From: Gracilibacillus alcaliphilus
Lineage (GTDB): Bacteria; Bacillota; Bacilli; Bacillales; Amphibacillaceae
Reading direction: 5' to 3'
Length of the DNA stretch: 39,855 nt
Assembly (NCBI RefSeq): GCF_016909015.1
Contig: NZ_JAFBFA010000043.1
Span: forward strand, 1-39,855
Below the pieces are notes generated by a model that was not told the DNA's origin, did not search any database, and was given only the letters and a program-made list of their open reading frames with translations. The position numbers and the translations under genes are program-made. Shown here one piece after another: positions 9,531 to 17,497 of the stretch; position 1 is the stretch's first letter, and every line of letters starts with the position of its first letter.

Positions 9531-11597
9531 ATGGTTCAAAATCACTGGGATAGTTCGCAGGTGGCAGCAGGGGAAGGGTTAGATTCATTAGTATATCGTT
9601 CCAATCTATTAGGTTCGGATCGCTCTGTCGTTAACATTGGCGGTGGTAACACGTCCTCTAAAACGGTAGAAAAAAACTTTAAAGGCGAAGAAATCGAGGT
9701 TATGTGGGTGAAGGGTAGCGGTTCTGACTTGGCTACCATGAAGGCTGAGAATTTTACAGGACTTAATCTTACTGACATCCGGCCGTTGTTTGAGCGTGAT
9801 GATATGTCTGATGAGGAAATGGTAGGTTATTTAGCTCACTGTATGATTGATGCCAAACACCCGCGTTCATCGATCGAAACCTTATTACATGCCTTCTTGC
9901 CGTTTAAGCATGTTGATCATACTCATCCAGATGCGATTATTAGTATCGCTTGTGCTGACAATGGTAAAGAGATTGCCAAAGAAATTTATGGAGACCGTTT
10001 TGTATGGGTGCCTTATATCCGGCCAGGATTTAAACTTTCCAAGCTGATTGCTGAAGGGGTACAAAACAATCCAAATGCAGAATTAGTTATTATGGAAAAA
10101 CATGGCCTCGTCACATGGGGAGATACATCAGAAGCAAGCTATGCAAAAACCATCGCTATCATCAATGAGGCAGAAGGCTATATTAATAAAAAGGCAGCAG
10201 AGCAAACTTTATTCGGCGGTGAAAAATATCAATCACTGGAGCCTAGTGAGCGTGAGGAATTATTGGCAGAAATAATGCCGGTTATTCGCGGCCAAGTCAA
10301 CCAAGACCGTCCTATGCTGGTAACTTATAGTGATGCAGACGATGTACTTACCTTCGTTAATAGTCAAGATGCGCTAACCCTTTCTCAAATAGGGGCAGCC
10401 TGTCCAGACCATTTAGTACATACGAAGCGAGTGCCGTTATTTATTGATTGGAATCCACAAACAGAAGATAAAGAAACATTAAAAGAGAAAATTAAACAAG
10501 GGATTGCTGTTTACCAAACAGAATATACCGCCTATTTTGAACGGAATAAAAGTAAAGGCGATCAGATCATGGAAACGGCACCGCGTATTATCCTAGTTCC
10601 TGGTCTGGGAATGGTGAATACCGGCAAGGATTGGAAGGCGGCTAATATCAGCGAACAGCTGTATCACCGTGCGATTGCTGTTATGGCAGGTTCTACTGCT
10701 CTAGGTCATTTCTTATCCTTAAATGAAGAAGAATCTTATTTAGTAGAGTACTGGCCATTAGAGCTGTATAAGCTAAGTTTAGCTCCGCCTGAGGCTGATT
10801 TCTCCCGTCAGGTAGCCTTTGTAACTGGTGGAGCCGGAGGTATTGGTACGGCAACTGCCCATCGCTTATTAGAAGCAGGTGCTCATGTTGTCTTGGCTGA
10901 TATTAATCAAGAAGGGGCTGAAGAATTAGCACAATCGCTCAACCAACAATATGGAGCACAACGTGCATTTGCAGTCAAAATGGATGTCACAAAAGAGGAA
11001 GAAGTTCAACAAGCGATCGCGGCTTCTATCCGTCAATATGGCGGCATCGATATCTTGGTCAATAATGCAGGCTTGGCTAGTTCCAGTCCATTTGATGAAA
11101 CGTCTCTTGAGCAATGGAATCTGAATATTGATGTATTAGTGACAGGTTATTTCTTAGTAGCCAAGGAAGTATTTAAGCTGATGAAACAACAGGACATCGG
11201 CGGAAACATGGTGTTTGTTGGTTCGAAGAATTCGATTTATGCAGGAAAGAATGTTGCGGCTTACAGCACAGCCAAAGCGGCAGAGGTACACCTGGCACGC
11301 ACCATTGCCGCAGATGGCGGCCCATTAGGAATTCGTGTGAACTCTGTATTACCAGATGCAGTGATTCGCGGATCAAAAATTTGGGATTCTTCTTGGAAGA
11401 AGGAACGAGCCTCCTCTTATGGAATCGGTACGGATGACTTAGAAGAACATTATCGAAAACGTACCATTTTAAATGTGAATATTTTGCCGGAAGATATCGC
11501 CGAAACCATTGCCTTCCTTGCTTCAGATCGTTCTGCCAAAACAACAGGCTGTATGATAACCGTTGATGGCGGTGTGGCTGCCGCCTTTACAAGATAA
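9531..11597 (+). CDS. rhaEW: Bifunctional rhamnulose-1-phosphate aldolase / short-chain dehydrogenase
   Basis: A 688-residue fusion. The N-terminal part (about residues 1-410) is a class II aldolase that cleaves rhamnulose 1-phosphate into dihydroxyacetone phosphate and L-lactaldehyde; visible zinc-site candidates are the HVDHTH cluster at 127-132 and H191 in EKHGLVTWG. The C-terminal part (about 425-688) is a short-chain dehydrogenase with the Rossmann motif TGGAGGIG at 432-439 and the catalytic set S565, Y578 and K582 (YSTAK), which oxidises the lactaldehyde. The fusion is the known Bacillus arrangement (YuxG/RhaEW). ATG 9531 follows AAAAAAGGAGGAG. It has its own promoter and a strong terminator at 11605. 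Confidence 0.93.
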   Translation: MVQNHWDSSQVAAGEGLDSLVYRSNLLGSDRSVVNIGGGNTSSKTVEKNFKGEEIEVMWVKGSGSDLATMKAENFTGLNLTDIRPLFERDDMSDEEMVGYLAHCMIDAKHPRSSIETLLHAFLPFKHVDHTHPDAIISIACADNGKEIAKEIYGDRFVWVPYIRPGFKLSKLIAEGVQNNPNAELVIMEKHGLVTWGDTSEASYAKTIAIINEAEGYINKKAAEQTLFGGEKYQSLEPSEREELLAEIMPVIRGQVNQDRPMLVTYSDADDVLTFVNSQDALTLSQIGAACPDHLVHTKRVPLFIDWNPQTEDKETLKEKIKQGIAVYQTEYTAYFERNKSKGDQIMETAPRIILVPGLGMVNTGKDWKAANISEQLYHRAIAVMAGSTALGHFLSLNEEESYLVEYWPLELYKLSLAPPEADFSRQVAFVTGGAGGIGTATAHRLLEAGAHVVLADINQEGAEELAQSLNQQYGAQRAFAVKMDVTKEEEVQQAIAASIRQYGGIDILVNNAGLASSSPFDETSLEQWNLNIDVLVTGYFLVAKEVFKLMKQQDIGGNMVFVGSKNSIYAGKNVAAYSTAKAAEVHLARTIAADGGPLGIRVNSVLPDAVIRGSKIWDSSWKKERASSYGIGTDDLEEHYRKRTILNVNILPEDIAETIAFLASDRSAKTTGCMITVDGGVAAAFTR

Positions 11598-11604
11598 ATA
11601 ATTC

Positions 11605-11640
11605 AACCATTGAGCTGTCCAATAGGCTCAATGGTTTTTT
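11605..11640 (+). terminator. Intrinsic terminator after the rhamnose locus
   Basis: AACCATTGAGC (11605-11615) pairs perfectly with GCTCAATGGTT (11626-11636), followed by a T-run (TTTTTTATTTTT overlapping the stem end). Strong rho-independent terminator for the aldolase gene. Confidence 0.88.
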
Positions 11641-11716
11641 ATTTTTCGATAATAATACTTGGATTTACACCAAGATCCTTGCTATCATAGGAATAGGAGT
11701 TGTGGAAGGAGCAGAA

Positions 11717-12634
11717 ATGATGAATGTATACGAAAATATCACAGAATTAATTGGCAATACACCTATGGTGAGACTGAATCGGATCGTTCCTGATCAAGTC
11801 GCCGATGTCTATGTCAAACTAGAAATGTTTAATCCATCTAAAAGTGTCAAAGACCGTGCCGCTTATAATATGATTGTTGAGGCAGAAAAACAAGGGTTGC
11901 TGTCTGAACGTTCAACGATTATTGAACCTACTAGCGGTAATACAGGGATCGGCCTGGCGATGACTGCCGCAGCCAGGGGATATCAAACCATTTTGGTTAT
12001 GCCAGACAATATGACACAAGAGCGAATCAATATCTTAAAAGCATATGGTGCCTCCGTGGTGTTAACACCACAGACCGAAAAAATGCCTGGTGCCATTAAA
12101 AAGGCGAAACAATTGTGTCAGGAAATTCCTAATAGTTTTATGCCGCAGCAATTCGAAAACTTAGCCAACCCGGAGATTCACCGTCAAACCACGGCATTAG
12201 AAATATTAGAACAGATGGATCGTCAATTAGACGGATTTGTGGCTACTGCCGGTACAGGCGGTACAATTACCGGAACGGGCGAAGTATTGAGAGAACACTT
12301 ACCTGATCTACATATTGCAGTTGCTGAGCCAAAAGGATCCCCTGTTTTATCAGGTGGAAAACCCGGCAAACATAAGCTGGTTGGAACAAGTCCAGGCTTT
12401 ATTCCACCAATCTTGAATACGTCTGTCTATGACGAGATTATCCAAATATCTGATCAACAAGCAGTGGATACTTTTAAACGTCTGGCAGCACAAGAAGGTA
12501 TCTTTGTCGGACTATCCGCAGGTGCAGCCGTATATGCAGCCATTGAAGTTGCCAAGAAGTTGGGACCGGGTAAAAAAGTTGTCTGCATTGCCCCAGATAC
12601 AGGAGAACGCTATTTAAGCATGGATTTATTTTAG
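11717..12634 (+). CDS. cysK: Cysteine synthase (O-acetylserine sulfhydrylase)
   Basis: A PLP enzyme that makes L-cysteine from O-acetylserine and sulfide. Visible family motifs are the PLP-lysine loop NPSKSVKDRAAYNM near residue 40, the substrate loop EPTSGNTGIGLAM, the phosphate-binding ATAGTGGTITGTG and the C-terminal FVGLSAGAAVYA. The frame opens at GTG 11702, but GGAAGGAG at 11704-11711 is the ribosome site, so ATG 11717 or ATG 11720 is the start, giving about 305 residues. The segment KLVGTSPGFIPPIL differs from the usual CysK loop and resembles the Bacillus YtkP-type paralogue, so this may be a secondary O-acetylserine sulfhydrylase-like enzyme rather than the main CysK. It stands alone between the rhamnose locus and a tandem repeat. 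Confidence 0.85.
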   Translation: MMNVYENITELIGNTPMVRLNRIVPDQVADVYVKLEMFNPSKSVKDRAAYNMIVEAEKQGLLSERSTIIEPTSGNTGIGLAMTAAARGYQTILVMPDNMTQERINILKAYGASVVLTPQTEKMPGAIKKAKQLCQEIPNSFMPQQFENLANPEIHRQTTALEILEQMDRQLDGFVATAGTGGTITGTGEVLREHLPDLHIAVAEPKGSPVLSGGKPGKHKLVGTSPGFIPPILNTSVYDEIIQISDQQAVDTFKRLAAQEGIFVGLSAGAAVYAAIEVAKKLGPGKKVVCIAPDTGERYLSMDLF

Positions 12635-12654
12635 TCAAGAATAGTTTTTCTGGA

Positions 12655-12780
12655 TACTGGCCACTTGAGATAGCTTACCAGTCACTTGATTGTGTTTACT
12701 GGCCATTTGAAGCAATTTTCCGGTCACTCGTTGCTACTTTCAGGTCAGTCTAAAGCTCTTTCAAGCCACTCTAAACAAAA
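12655..12780. repeat. Six tandem copies of a 21-bp unit
   Basis: Six imperfect units of exactly 21 bases begin at 12655, 12676, 12697, 12718, 12739 and 12760. Each opens with T[AT]C-[TCA]-[GA]-G-[CT]-CA (for example TACTGGCCACTT, TACCAGTCACTT, TACTGGCCATTT, TTCCGGTCACTC, TTCAGGTCAGTC) and continues with a variable half. The period is a multiple of three. In one plus frame it reads as a degenerate heptapeptide (YWPLEIA, YQSLDCV, YWPFEAI, FRSLVAT) until a stop in unit five, but no start or ribosome site precedes it. It sits between convergent gene ends. Function unknown. Confidence 0.8.
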
Positions 12781-12785
12781 ATAAA

Positions 12786-12809
12786 CCTGCGGGAAAGGTT
12801 TCCCACAGG
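12786..12809 (-). terminator. Terminator of the Pro/Gly-rich protein gene
   Basis: On the minus strand CCTGTGGGAAA pairs with TTTCCCGCAGG (one wobble, 2-base loop between the arms) and is followed by TTTATTTTTG. The plus-strand reading would have a C-A mismatch, so it serves the minus-strand gene. Confidence 0.8.
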
Positions 12810-12816
12810 ATATTTA

Positions 12817-13080
12817 TTAGTAAGGACCGTAAAAAGGTGGGCCAAATGGTGGACCAGGTGGAAATGGAGGGCCATATGGAGGACCATAATATGGCGGGTA
12901 AGGTGGATAATAGAACGGTGGGCGATCAATTAACTCTCCACCTAAAAAACCTAAGCCAAATCCTAATAAACCTGCGCCTAACGGTCCAATCGGACCACCA
13001 ATAAACCGTTCATCCATTGGTGGGTATTCTTGTGGTGCTTGATAATATGACGGAGGACTCATTTGATTGTATGGGTGCAT
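12817..13080 (-). CDS. Small proline/glycine/tyrosine-rich protein
   Basis: An 87-residue protein of unknown function. The N-terminus is polar and Pro/Tyr-rich (MHPYNQMSPPSYYQAPQEYP). The middle, about residues 28-50, is a glycine-rich hydrophobic segment (IGPLGAGLLGFGLGFLGGEL) that could form one membrane helix. The C-terminal 35 residues are a low-complexity PPY/GPP tract. ATG 13080 follows AAAGGAATG, and an intrinsic terminator lies right behind the stop, so it is a real transcription unit. Proteins of this composition in spore-forming Bacillaceae are often spore coat or envelope proteins, but nothing here proves that. Confidence 0.75.
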   Translation of the reverse strand: MHPYNQMSPPSYYQAPQEYPPMDERFIGGPIGPLGAGLLGFGLGFLGGELIDRPPFYYPPYPPYYGPPYGPPFPPGPPFGPPFYGPY

Positions 13081-13138
13081 ACATCACATTCCTTTCCTAT
13101 TTATAAAATGCGCCCCCCATCAATGGAGAAAACCACTG

Positions 13139-13222
13139 ATGGTTGGCAAACCTTATCAAGATGTCAAACCGGGTGGAATTCTTGCAAAAGGCTGGCACCT
13201 TGATATAAGAGTCACTTATTGA
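13139..13222 (+). CDS. Possible 27-residue small protein
   Basis: ATG 13139 opens MVGKPYQDVKPGGILAKGWH... and stops at TGA 13220-13222. TGGAG lies about ten bases upstream. The stop overlaps the ribosome site (GAGGAGGG) of the next tiny ORF, an arrangement typical of translational coupling. Composition is protein-like with no rare-codon bias. An imperfect hairpin (13117-13126 with 13133-13142) covers its start. No family recognised. Confidence 0.3.
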   Translation: MVGKPYQDVKPGGILAKGWHLDIRVTY

Positions 13223-13234
13223 GGAGGGCTTCCA

Positions 13235-13306
13235 TTGTCAGTCATGATATTCGTCACCAGGATAAATGCTGATCACTTGATAGTAGCCTATGGAAAACGA
13301 GGTTAA
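13235..13306 (+). CDS. Possible 23-residue small protein
   Basis: TTG 13235 sits six bases after GAGGAGGG and opens MSVMIFVTRINADHLIVAYG..., stopping at 13306. A weak hairpin plus T-run (GTAGG/CCTAC then TTTTT near 13310-13333) follows. Together with the ORF at 13139 it forms a possible two-gene micro-operon. Unrecognised; the strong ribosome site is the main support. Confidence 0.3.
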   Translation: MSVMIFVTRINADHLIVAYGKRG

Positions 13307-13424
13307 TGTGGTAGGGTAAACACCTACTTTTTACAAATAAAAGTAAGATCTCCATCAGTGAGTTGATGAAATGTATCATGGTACAGTTTAAAATATATAT
13401 AAAAGGAAAAGGAGAGGGATAATA

Positions 13425-14189
13425 TTGCAGATTATTAATCAACAGTCCGTCATATGGGAAGACAGCCATCTGCATCAAGATGTTCCAAGTCTCACGCCAT
13501 ATTTAATCGACGATAAACCTGACGCTCCGATTGTGTTAGTGATCCCAGGCGGGGGATATGGACATAGGGCATATCACGAAGGGGAACCTGTCGCACAATG
13601 GCTTAATCAGCATGGCTTACATGCTTGTGTGCTGCGCTACCAGGTAGCACCAATCAAGGAACAGGAAACGATCAAGCAAGGACAGCAAGCGATCCTGACC
13701 ATAATGAAATTAAAACAAGAATGGGGACTGACACCCGATAGTAAAATAGGGGTGCTCGGTTTCTCTGCCGGGGGACATCTTGCTGCTTATATAAGTAATT
13801 GTTATCTGCAAGAAGGGGAAAGTCTGTCACGGCCGGATTTTCAAATTCTCTGTTATCCTGTGATCACTATGAAGGAGAAAACACATGGAGGAAGCAGGGC
13901 AAACTTAATTGGAGAGACACCAAGCCATACCTTGATAAATCAGCATTCCTGTGAAGAACAGGTACACGATCAGACACCACCTGCCTTTATTTGGTCAACA
14001 GCAAACGATCAAGCCGTTTCTACCAGCAACAGTTTAGCCTATGCAAGTGCCCTGCAGTTAAAAGATGTACCTTATGAACTGCATATTTATCAAGATGGGC
14101 GGCACGGTTTAGGATTGGCAGATGAGCATCCAGCTACAGTCGACTGGAAACAAGCCTGTCTGCAATGGTTAGAACATTACATCATCTGA
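13425..14189 (+). CDS. Alpha/beta hydrolase, acetyl-esterase-like
   Basis: A 254-residue cytoplasmic hydrolase. It shows the oxyanion-hole region VIPGGGYGHRAYHEG near residues 38-52, the nucleophile elbow GFSAGGHLAA at about 109-118 (G-x-S-x-G), a late acid residue in the WSTANDQAV segment and the catalytic histidine in YQDGRHGLGLA near the end. This set is typical of the BD-FAE/Aes-type esterases that remove acetyl groups from plant-derived sugars. The start is TTG 13425 behind AAAGGAGAGGG. A role in trimming acetylated oligosaccharides would fit the rhamnose genes and pectate lyase in the window, but that is inference. The small gene at 14208 follows after 18 bases. Confidence 0.85.
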   Translation: MQIINQQSVIWEDSHLHQDVPSLTPYLIDDKPDAPIVLVIPGGGYGHRAYHEGEPVAQWLNQHGLHACVLRYQVAPIKEQETIKQGQQAILTIMKLKQEWGLTPDSKIGVLGFSAGGHLAAYISNCYLQEGESLSRPDFQILCYPVITMKEKTHGGSRANLIGETPSHTLINQHSCEEQVHDQTPPAFIWSTANDQAVSTSNSLAYASALQLKDVPYELHIYQDGRHGLGLADEHPATVDWKQACLQWLEHYII

Positions 14190-14207
14190 AGAAAGGGGAA
14201 AGAAGCA

Positions 14208-14369
14208 ATGGCAAAAGTAAAGATGCTGGTACAATCTACTTACAATAAAGAACTACTCCGAGCCGGAAAAATATATGAGGTAAATGATGAGACCGCACAG
14301 CGCTGGCAAGTCAGCAAAATTGCTGAAATGGTCGAGGAGTCAGTAGAAGAACAGAAGACAGATCAGTGA
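14208..14369 (+). CDS. Small 53-residue protein of unknown function
   Basis: ATG 14208 follows GAAAGGGGAAAG. The protein opens MAKVKMLVQSTYNKELLRAG and continues KIYEVNDETAQRWQVSKIAE. The pattern 'basic start, GKIYEV, ETA.RW' resembles small phage-associated proteins (head-fibre or DUF7210-like), though no other phage gene is nearby. It ends in an acidic tail. It is in line with the esterase gene and its last seven bases overlap the end of the convergent YqxD-like gene, so both stop codons share the same few bases. Confidence 0.6.
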   Translation: MAKVKMLVQSTYNKELLRAGKIYEVNDETAQRWQVSKIAEMVEESVEEQKTDQ

Positions 14370-14806
14370 TAAGGCAACAGCTTTCGTAATGCGTTACGGA
14401 AGCTGTCTTTATCTTCATTTGTCAGCTTTTTTGGTCCTTTTGTCCGTTTTCCTGCTTTTCTCATCTTGGCACTCATATGTCGCTCTTGCAGCATCTGATC
14501 TATTTTCTCTTTGCGATACCGAAAGCCTTTATGATGCAAGACATGGCAATCCTTTTGCAAACACAAGGAAGCCAGTCCATAATCTTGTGTTACCACGATA
14601 TCTTCTGATCCAACCAATTGGACAATGCGATAATCCGCCTCATCCGCTCCATCATCAACATACGTGACCGTCACATGATCTGGATATGTTTCCATGGAAA
14701 AGTGATTATAATTTTTTACTAAGGTAACCGGAATAGCAATCCCTTCTGTTTCTTCAATAATAATATTAGTTACTGGACAAGCATCCGCGTCCACAATTAC
14801 TTTCAT
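14363..14806 (-). CDS. yqxD: UPF0178 (YaiI/YqxD) family protein
   Basis: A 147-residue protein matching the DUF188 family. It opens MKVIVDADACPV, and carries YVDDGADEADYRIV and VTQDYGLASLCLQK, an acidic-residue set that recalls PIN/NYN-type nucleases. The tail is basic (RKAGKRTKGPKKLT), compatible with nucleic-acid contact. The exact biochemical role is unproven. ATG 14806 follows AAGGAG on the minus strand. The 3' end overlaps the convergent 53-residue gene by seven bases. Confidence 0.88.
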   Translation of the reverse strand: MKVIVDADACPVTNIIIEETEGIAIPVTLVKNYNHFSMETYPDHVTVTYVDDGADEADYRIVQLVGSEDIVVTQDYGLASLCLQKDCHVLHHKGFRYRKEKIDQMLQERHMSAKMRKAGKRTKGPKKLTNEDKDSFRNALRKLLPYH

Positions 14807-14905
14807 AGTTCAAAACTCCTTAACTTATGACTTAACTTCAGTAGTGCTATCATAGCATGATTCAACAACGGTCGTCTATATACCGCTTCCACCAATTTCA
14901 TCTGT

Positions 14906-15148
14906 CTAACGTTGCATGCGTTTTCTCCTCCTGTCAAGCAAAAAGAGGCATATAGCTAACAATAATAAAAAGAGAGGATAAACAAACATCCATGCAAATC
15001 TTGGGGTAGTTGATAAATACTATACAAAGGGCAAGGAGAATACAATCGCCATCAGCATAAATGGCCATGACAATGCAAGTAAAGCAAGCAATACCCAAAG
15101 TGAAGGAAATATAATCGAACCATAAACAATAAAAGTAAAGCCATGCAT
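14906..15148 (-). pseudogene. Small two-helix membrane protein interrupted by an amber codon
   Basis: From ATG 15148 the minus strand reads MHGFTFIVYGSIIFPSLWVL and continues as a hydrophobic segment to FSLPFV, meets TAG at 15020-15022, then stays open in the same frame through FAWMFVYPLFLLLLAICLFL to a basic tail DRRRKRMQR and a TAG at 14906-14908. Without the internal stop it would be an 80-residue protein with two or three membrane helices and a positive C-terminus. The frame and hydrophobic pattern continue cleanly across the stop, so a recent nonsense mutation is likely. Weak GAAAGAGG site upstream. The first 42 residues could also be an independent small protein. Confidence 0.45.
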
Positions 15149-15208
15149 TAGTGTCTATGCCTCTTTCGTGACTACCGTTATAGGCTAATTATACCATACA
15201 AAAGCAAA

Positions 15209-15240
15209 AAAACCGCCATATACTTTATATTGGCGGTTTT
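15209..15240 (-). terminator. Terminator of dapA
   Basis: AAAACCGCCA (15209-15218) pairs with TGGCGGTTTT (15231-15240). On the minus strand the stem is followed by a T-run (the plus strand has AAAAAAA at 15206-15212). Placed directly after the dapA stop. Confidence 0.85.
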
Positions 15241-15248
15241 CATCAACG

Positions 15249-16142
15249 CTATCCAATTTGTGATTGTTGCTGAAGCATATCCATTTGCTGTGACACAATC
15301 TGTTGCTGCTCTTTATTAAGGGGCACGAGTGGTAAACGAACACTGCCTGTATTAATTCCCTGTAAGCGTAAGGCCTCTTTCACCGGTACAGGATTTGGTG
15401 CAATAAACATCGTTTGCATAATTGGCAGCACATATTGATGTAATTCCTGTGCTCGCTGCACATTTCCAGTTTGGAAGGCAGCGATCATTTCTTGAAGTTC
15501 CCTGCCGATAACATGGGAAGCAACGGAAACCACTCCAGTACCACCAATCGCTATAGTCGGTAAGGTTAGTGCGTCATCGCCGGTATACAGAAAGAAATGA
15601 TCATCTGTTTCACGAATAATCGCCGTCATGGCTTCTAAGTTGCCGCTTGCTTCTTTAACAGAGACAATATTATCAATATAAGATAATTTAATAATCGTTT
15701 CCGGTTCTACATTGACACCTGTCCGGCCTGGAATATTATACAGCATAACAGGCAGGTTAGTAGCTTCTGCAATTGTTTTGAAGTGCTGATATAAACCTTC
15801 TTGTGACGGCTTATTATAATATGGCGCCACAAGCATAATGCCATCTGCACCAATTATTTCTGCTTTTCTTGTCAATTCAATCGATTCATGGGTATTATTC
15901 GATCCAGTACCTGCAATAACAGGGATTCTTTTATTTACAATCTTGACTACGAAACGAAGTAGTTCTAATTTTTCCTCTTTAGACAGGGTAGGAGATTCTC
16001 CTGTTGTTCCTGCAACTACTAAAGCATCGGTGCCGTGGTGAATCAAATGATTGACCAATATTTCTGTTTTTCCATAGTCTACAGCCCCTTGTGGATCAAA
16101 AGGTGTAACCATTGCTGTTAATACCGTTCCAAAATTCATCAT
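15249..16142 (-). CDS. dapA: 4-hydroxy-tetrahydrodipicolinate synthase
   Basis: Condenses pyruvate with aspartate semialdehyde, the first committed step of the diaminopimelate/lysine pathway, and in spore formers also leads to dipicolinate. Motifs seen: the substrate loop VAGTTGESPTLSKEEK, LMLVAPYYNKPSQEGL, the catalytic tyrosine in MLYNIPGRTGVN and the Schiff-base lysine in IVSVKEASGNLEA. The frame extends to 16160, but AGAGGAG just inside it is the ribosome site, so ATG 16142 (or 16139, MNFGTVLTAMVTPF) is the start, giving about 297 residues, the normal size. It is a single-gene unit controlled by the lysine riboswitch at 16229-16471 and closed by its own terminator. Confidence 0.93.
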   Translation of the reverse strand: MMNFGTVLTAMVTPFDPQGAVDYGKTEILVNHLIHHGTDALVVAGTTGESPTLSKEEKLELLRFVVKIVNKRIPVIAGTGSNNTHESIELTRKAEIIGADGIMLVAPYYNKPSQEGLYQHFKTIAEATNLPVMLYNIPGRTGVNVEPETIIKLSYIDNIVSVKEASGNLEAMTAIIRETDDHFFLYTGDDALTLPTIAIGGTGVVSVASHVIGRELQEMIAAFQTGNVQRAQELHQYVLPIMQTMFIAPNPVPVKEALRLQGINTGSVRLPLVPLNKEQQQIVSQQMDMLQQQSQIG

Positions 16143-16228
16143 ACATGCTCCTCTATTCATAGTTTATTCGTCTATTTGTCTTCAATGAATAGAGGGTATC
16201 TCATAGGAAAAGATCTATTCCAAATGAT

Positions 16229-16268
16229 GCAAAAAGGTGCAGCAATGAGGGTATCATTGCTGCACCTT
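16229..16268 (-). terminator. Riboswitch-controlled terminator of dapA
   Basis: On the minus strand AAGGTGCAGCAATGA (16268-16254) pairs perfectly over 15 bp with TCATTGCTGCACCTT (16248-16234), followed by TTTTGC. It is the expression platform of the lysine riboswitch. Flanking bases can extend into a longer imperfect inverted repeat (about 16190-16302), the likely antiterminator pairing. Confidence 0.88.
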
Positions 16269-16289
16269 GGAATGATCTGATCTTGGTGC

Positions 16290-16471
16290 GTGAGATAGCC
16301 CTCCATATAGTGAAAACACTATATGACAGCCCCACATTTCTTAAACGTAGGACCAGCAATATAAGTTAGATGTCTACTTATATTCCTTCGGCAAATTCCC
16401 CTTTCCTGCAGCCGTCACGGGAGCATCGTCCTCTGACTAAGTACTGATGGTTTTTGCGCCTCTATTCTCAC
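16290..16471 (-). promoter_or_regulatory. Lysine riboswitch (L-box) aptamer
   Basis: Read on the minus strand, the P1 arms GTGAGAATAG (16471-16462) and CTATCTCAC (16298-16290) close the element. Inside are conserved L-box blocks: GAGGCGC, AGTACTTAGTCAGAGG, GGGGAATTTGCCGAAGG, TGCTGGTCC, GGGGCTGTCA and TGGAGGGCTATCTCAC. The last hairpin pairs CATATAGTG with CACTATATG around TTTT. The order and the GGAGGGCTATCTC block match the lysC leader of B. subtilis as I remember it. Lysine binding should favour the downstream terminator and shut off dapA. Confidence 0.9.
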
Positions 16472-16657
16472 TTCAATATAAATTGAAGTTGATTATGCAA
16501 TTGTTTTAATAATTGTTCCCCAACTATATCAGAATTTGTTGTTGCATGCAAGGTATTGAGGAGATTCTGTCGAGGAAAATTTCTCTTACCTGTCCAAGGA
16601 CTTGCAGGCATGATATACTGTGATTACGAAATTTTTCATAATAAGAGGTTATTGTAT

Positions 16658-17404
16658 ATGTCTGAATTTATATCTTATCAAGAAGTAATGGCGCGATGCC
16701 AGGTTATTAATCAAACCTATCAAATTAATCAAGCAAGGTTTGATAACATTATAGATGCTCTTATCACTGATCAGGAGCGGTCACCTGACCGAAAGGTGCA
16801 AGCTGCGTTTCAACTGCTGCTTCAAGCTGTCAGTGCGGAGATCACAGATATGGAGGAAACAGCCAATCTCCAAGCAACCTGCCGCATGGGCTGTGCCTTT
16901 TGCTGTTATTTTCCTATTGTGATTAATCGAATGGAGGCTATCTTGATCAAACAAGCAATAGATCAGATGCCAGAGGATCGCAAACATTTTATCCAACAAC
17001 ATATCCGGCAGTATTATAAAAAGCATCAAGCGAAAGTAGCTGAATTAGAAGCACTCGATATTACCGGTGATCCAGAGGCAAAGTTGACCTATAAACAGGC
17101 CAATCTTCCGTGTGTGCTGCTAAATACAGAAACGAACACCTGTTTAGCCTATGAATTCCGGCCATTGCCTTGTCGAACCTATGTGAATTACACCGATCCG
17201 AAAGTTTGTGCAGACCAGCATATGCCAAAAGAAACGATTAGTTATGAATTCTTATACCAGGAATACATGGGAGCGTTTAATGAACTGCTGCAATATTTAT
17301 ATGAAACAGATTATATCGATATTATTGACTATCCCGATGATTTATATCAAGAGGATTTGCTGATTAATTGGATGAGAGAGGGAGAGGCTATCTTAAGAAA
17401 ATAA
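16658..17404 (+). CDS. YkgJ-type cysteine-cluster protein (putative metal-binding)
   Basis: A 248-residue protein with the CxxxCxxCC cluster of the YkgJ family (CRMGCAFCCYFPIVI at about residues 76-90), then two further cysteine regions (LPCVLLNTETNTCLAYEFRP and LPCRTYVNY) that complete a probable zinc or iron site. The biochemical role of this family is not established. The open frame could begin at TTG 16556, but that would run through the divergent dapA leader promoter; ATG 16658 has AAGAGG nine bases upstream and gives a natural N-terminus (MSEFISYQEV). An extended -10 (TGATATACT near 16611-16619) is placed suitably. Confidence 0.8.
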   Translation: MSEFISYQEVMARCQVINQTYQINQARFDNIIDALITDQERSPDRKVQAAFQLLLQAVSAEITDMEETANLQATCRMGCAFCCYFPIVINRMEAILIKQAIDQMPEDRKHFIQQHIRQYYKKHQAKVAELEALDITGDPEAKLTYKQANLPCVLLNTETNTCLAYEFRPLPCRTYVNYTDPKVCADQHMPKETISYEFLYQEYMGAFNELLQYLYETDYIDIIDYPDDLYQEDLLINWMREGEAILRK

Positions 17405-17438
17405 GGAAAAAAGTTGAATGATGAACGTGAGAAGTGAA

Positions 17439-17468
17439 GGAATCCTCCTCGTATTAAAAGAGGATTCC
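17439..17468 (+). terminator. Hairpin after the cysteine-cluster gene
   Basis: GGAATCCTC (17439-17447) pairs perfectly with GAGGATTCC (17460-17468). No good T-run follows, so termination strength is uncertain. It lies between convergent genes. Confidence 0.55.
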
Positions 17469-17497
17469 GTGTTAAGCGTAGAAAAATTCGTTGCATA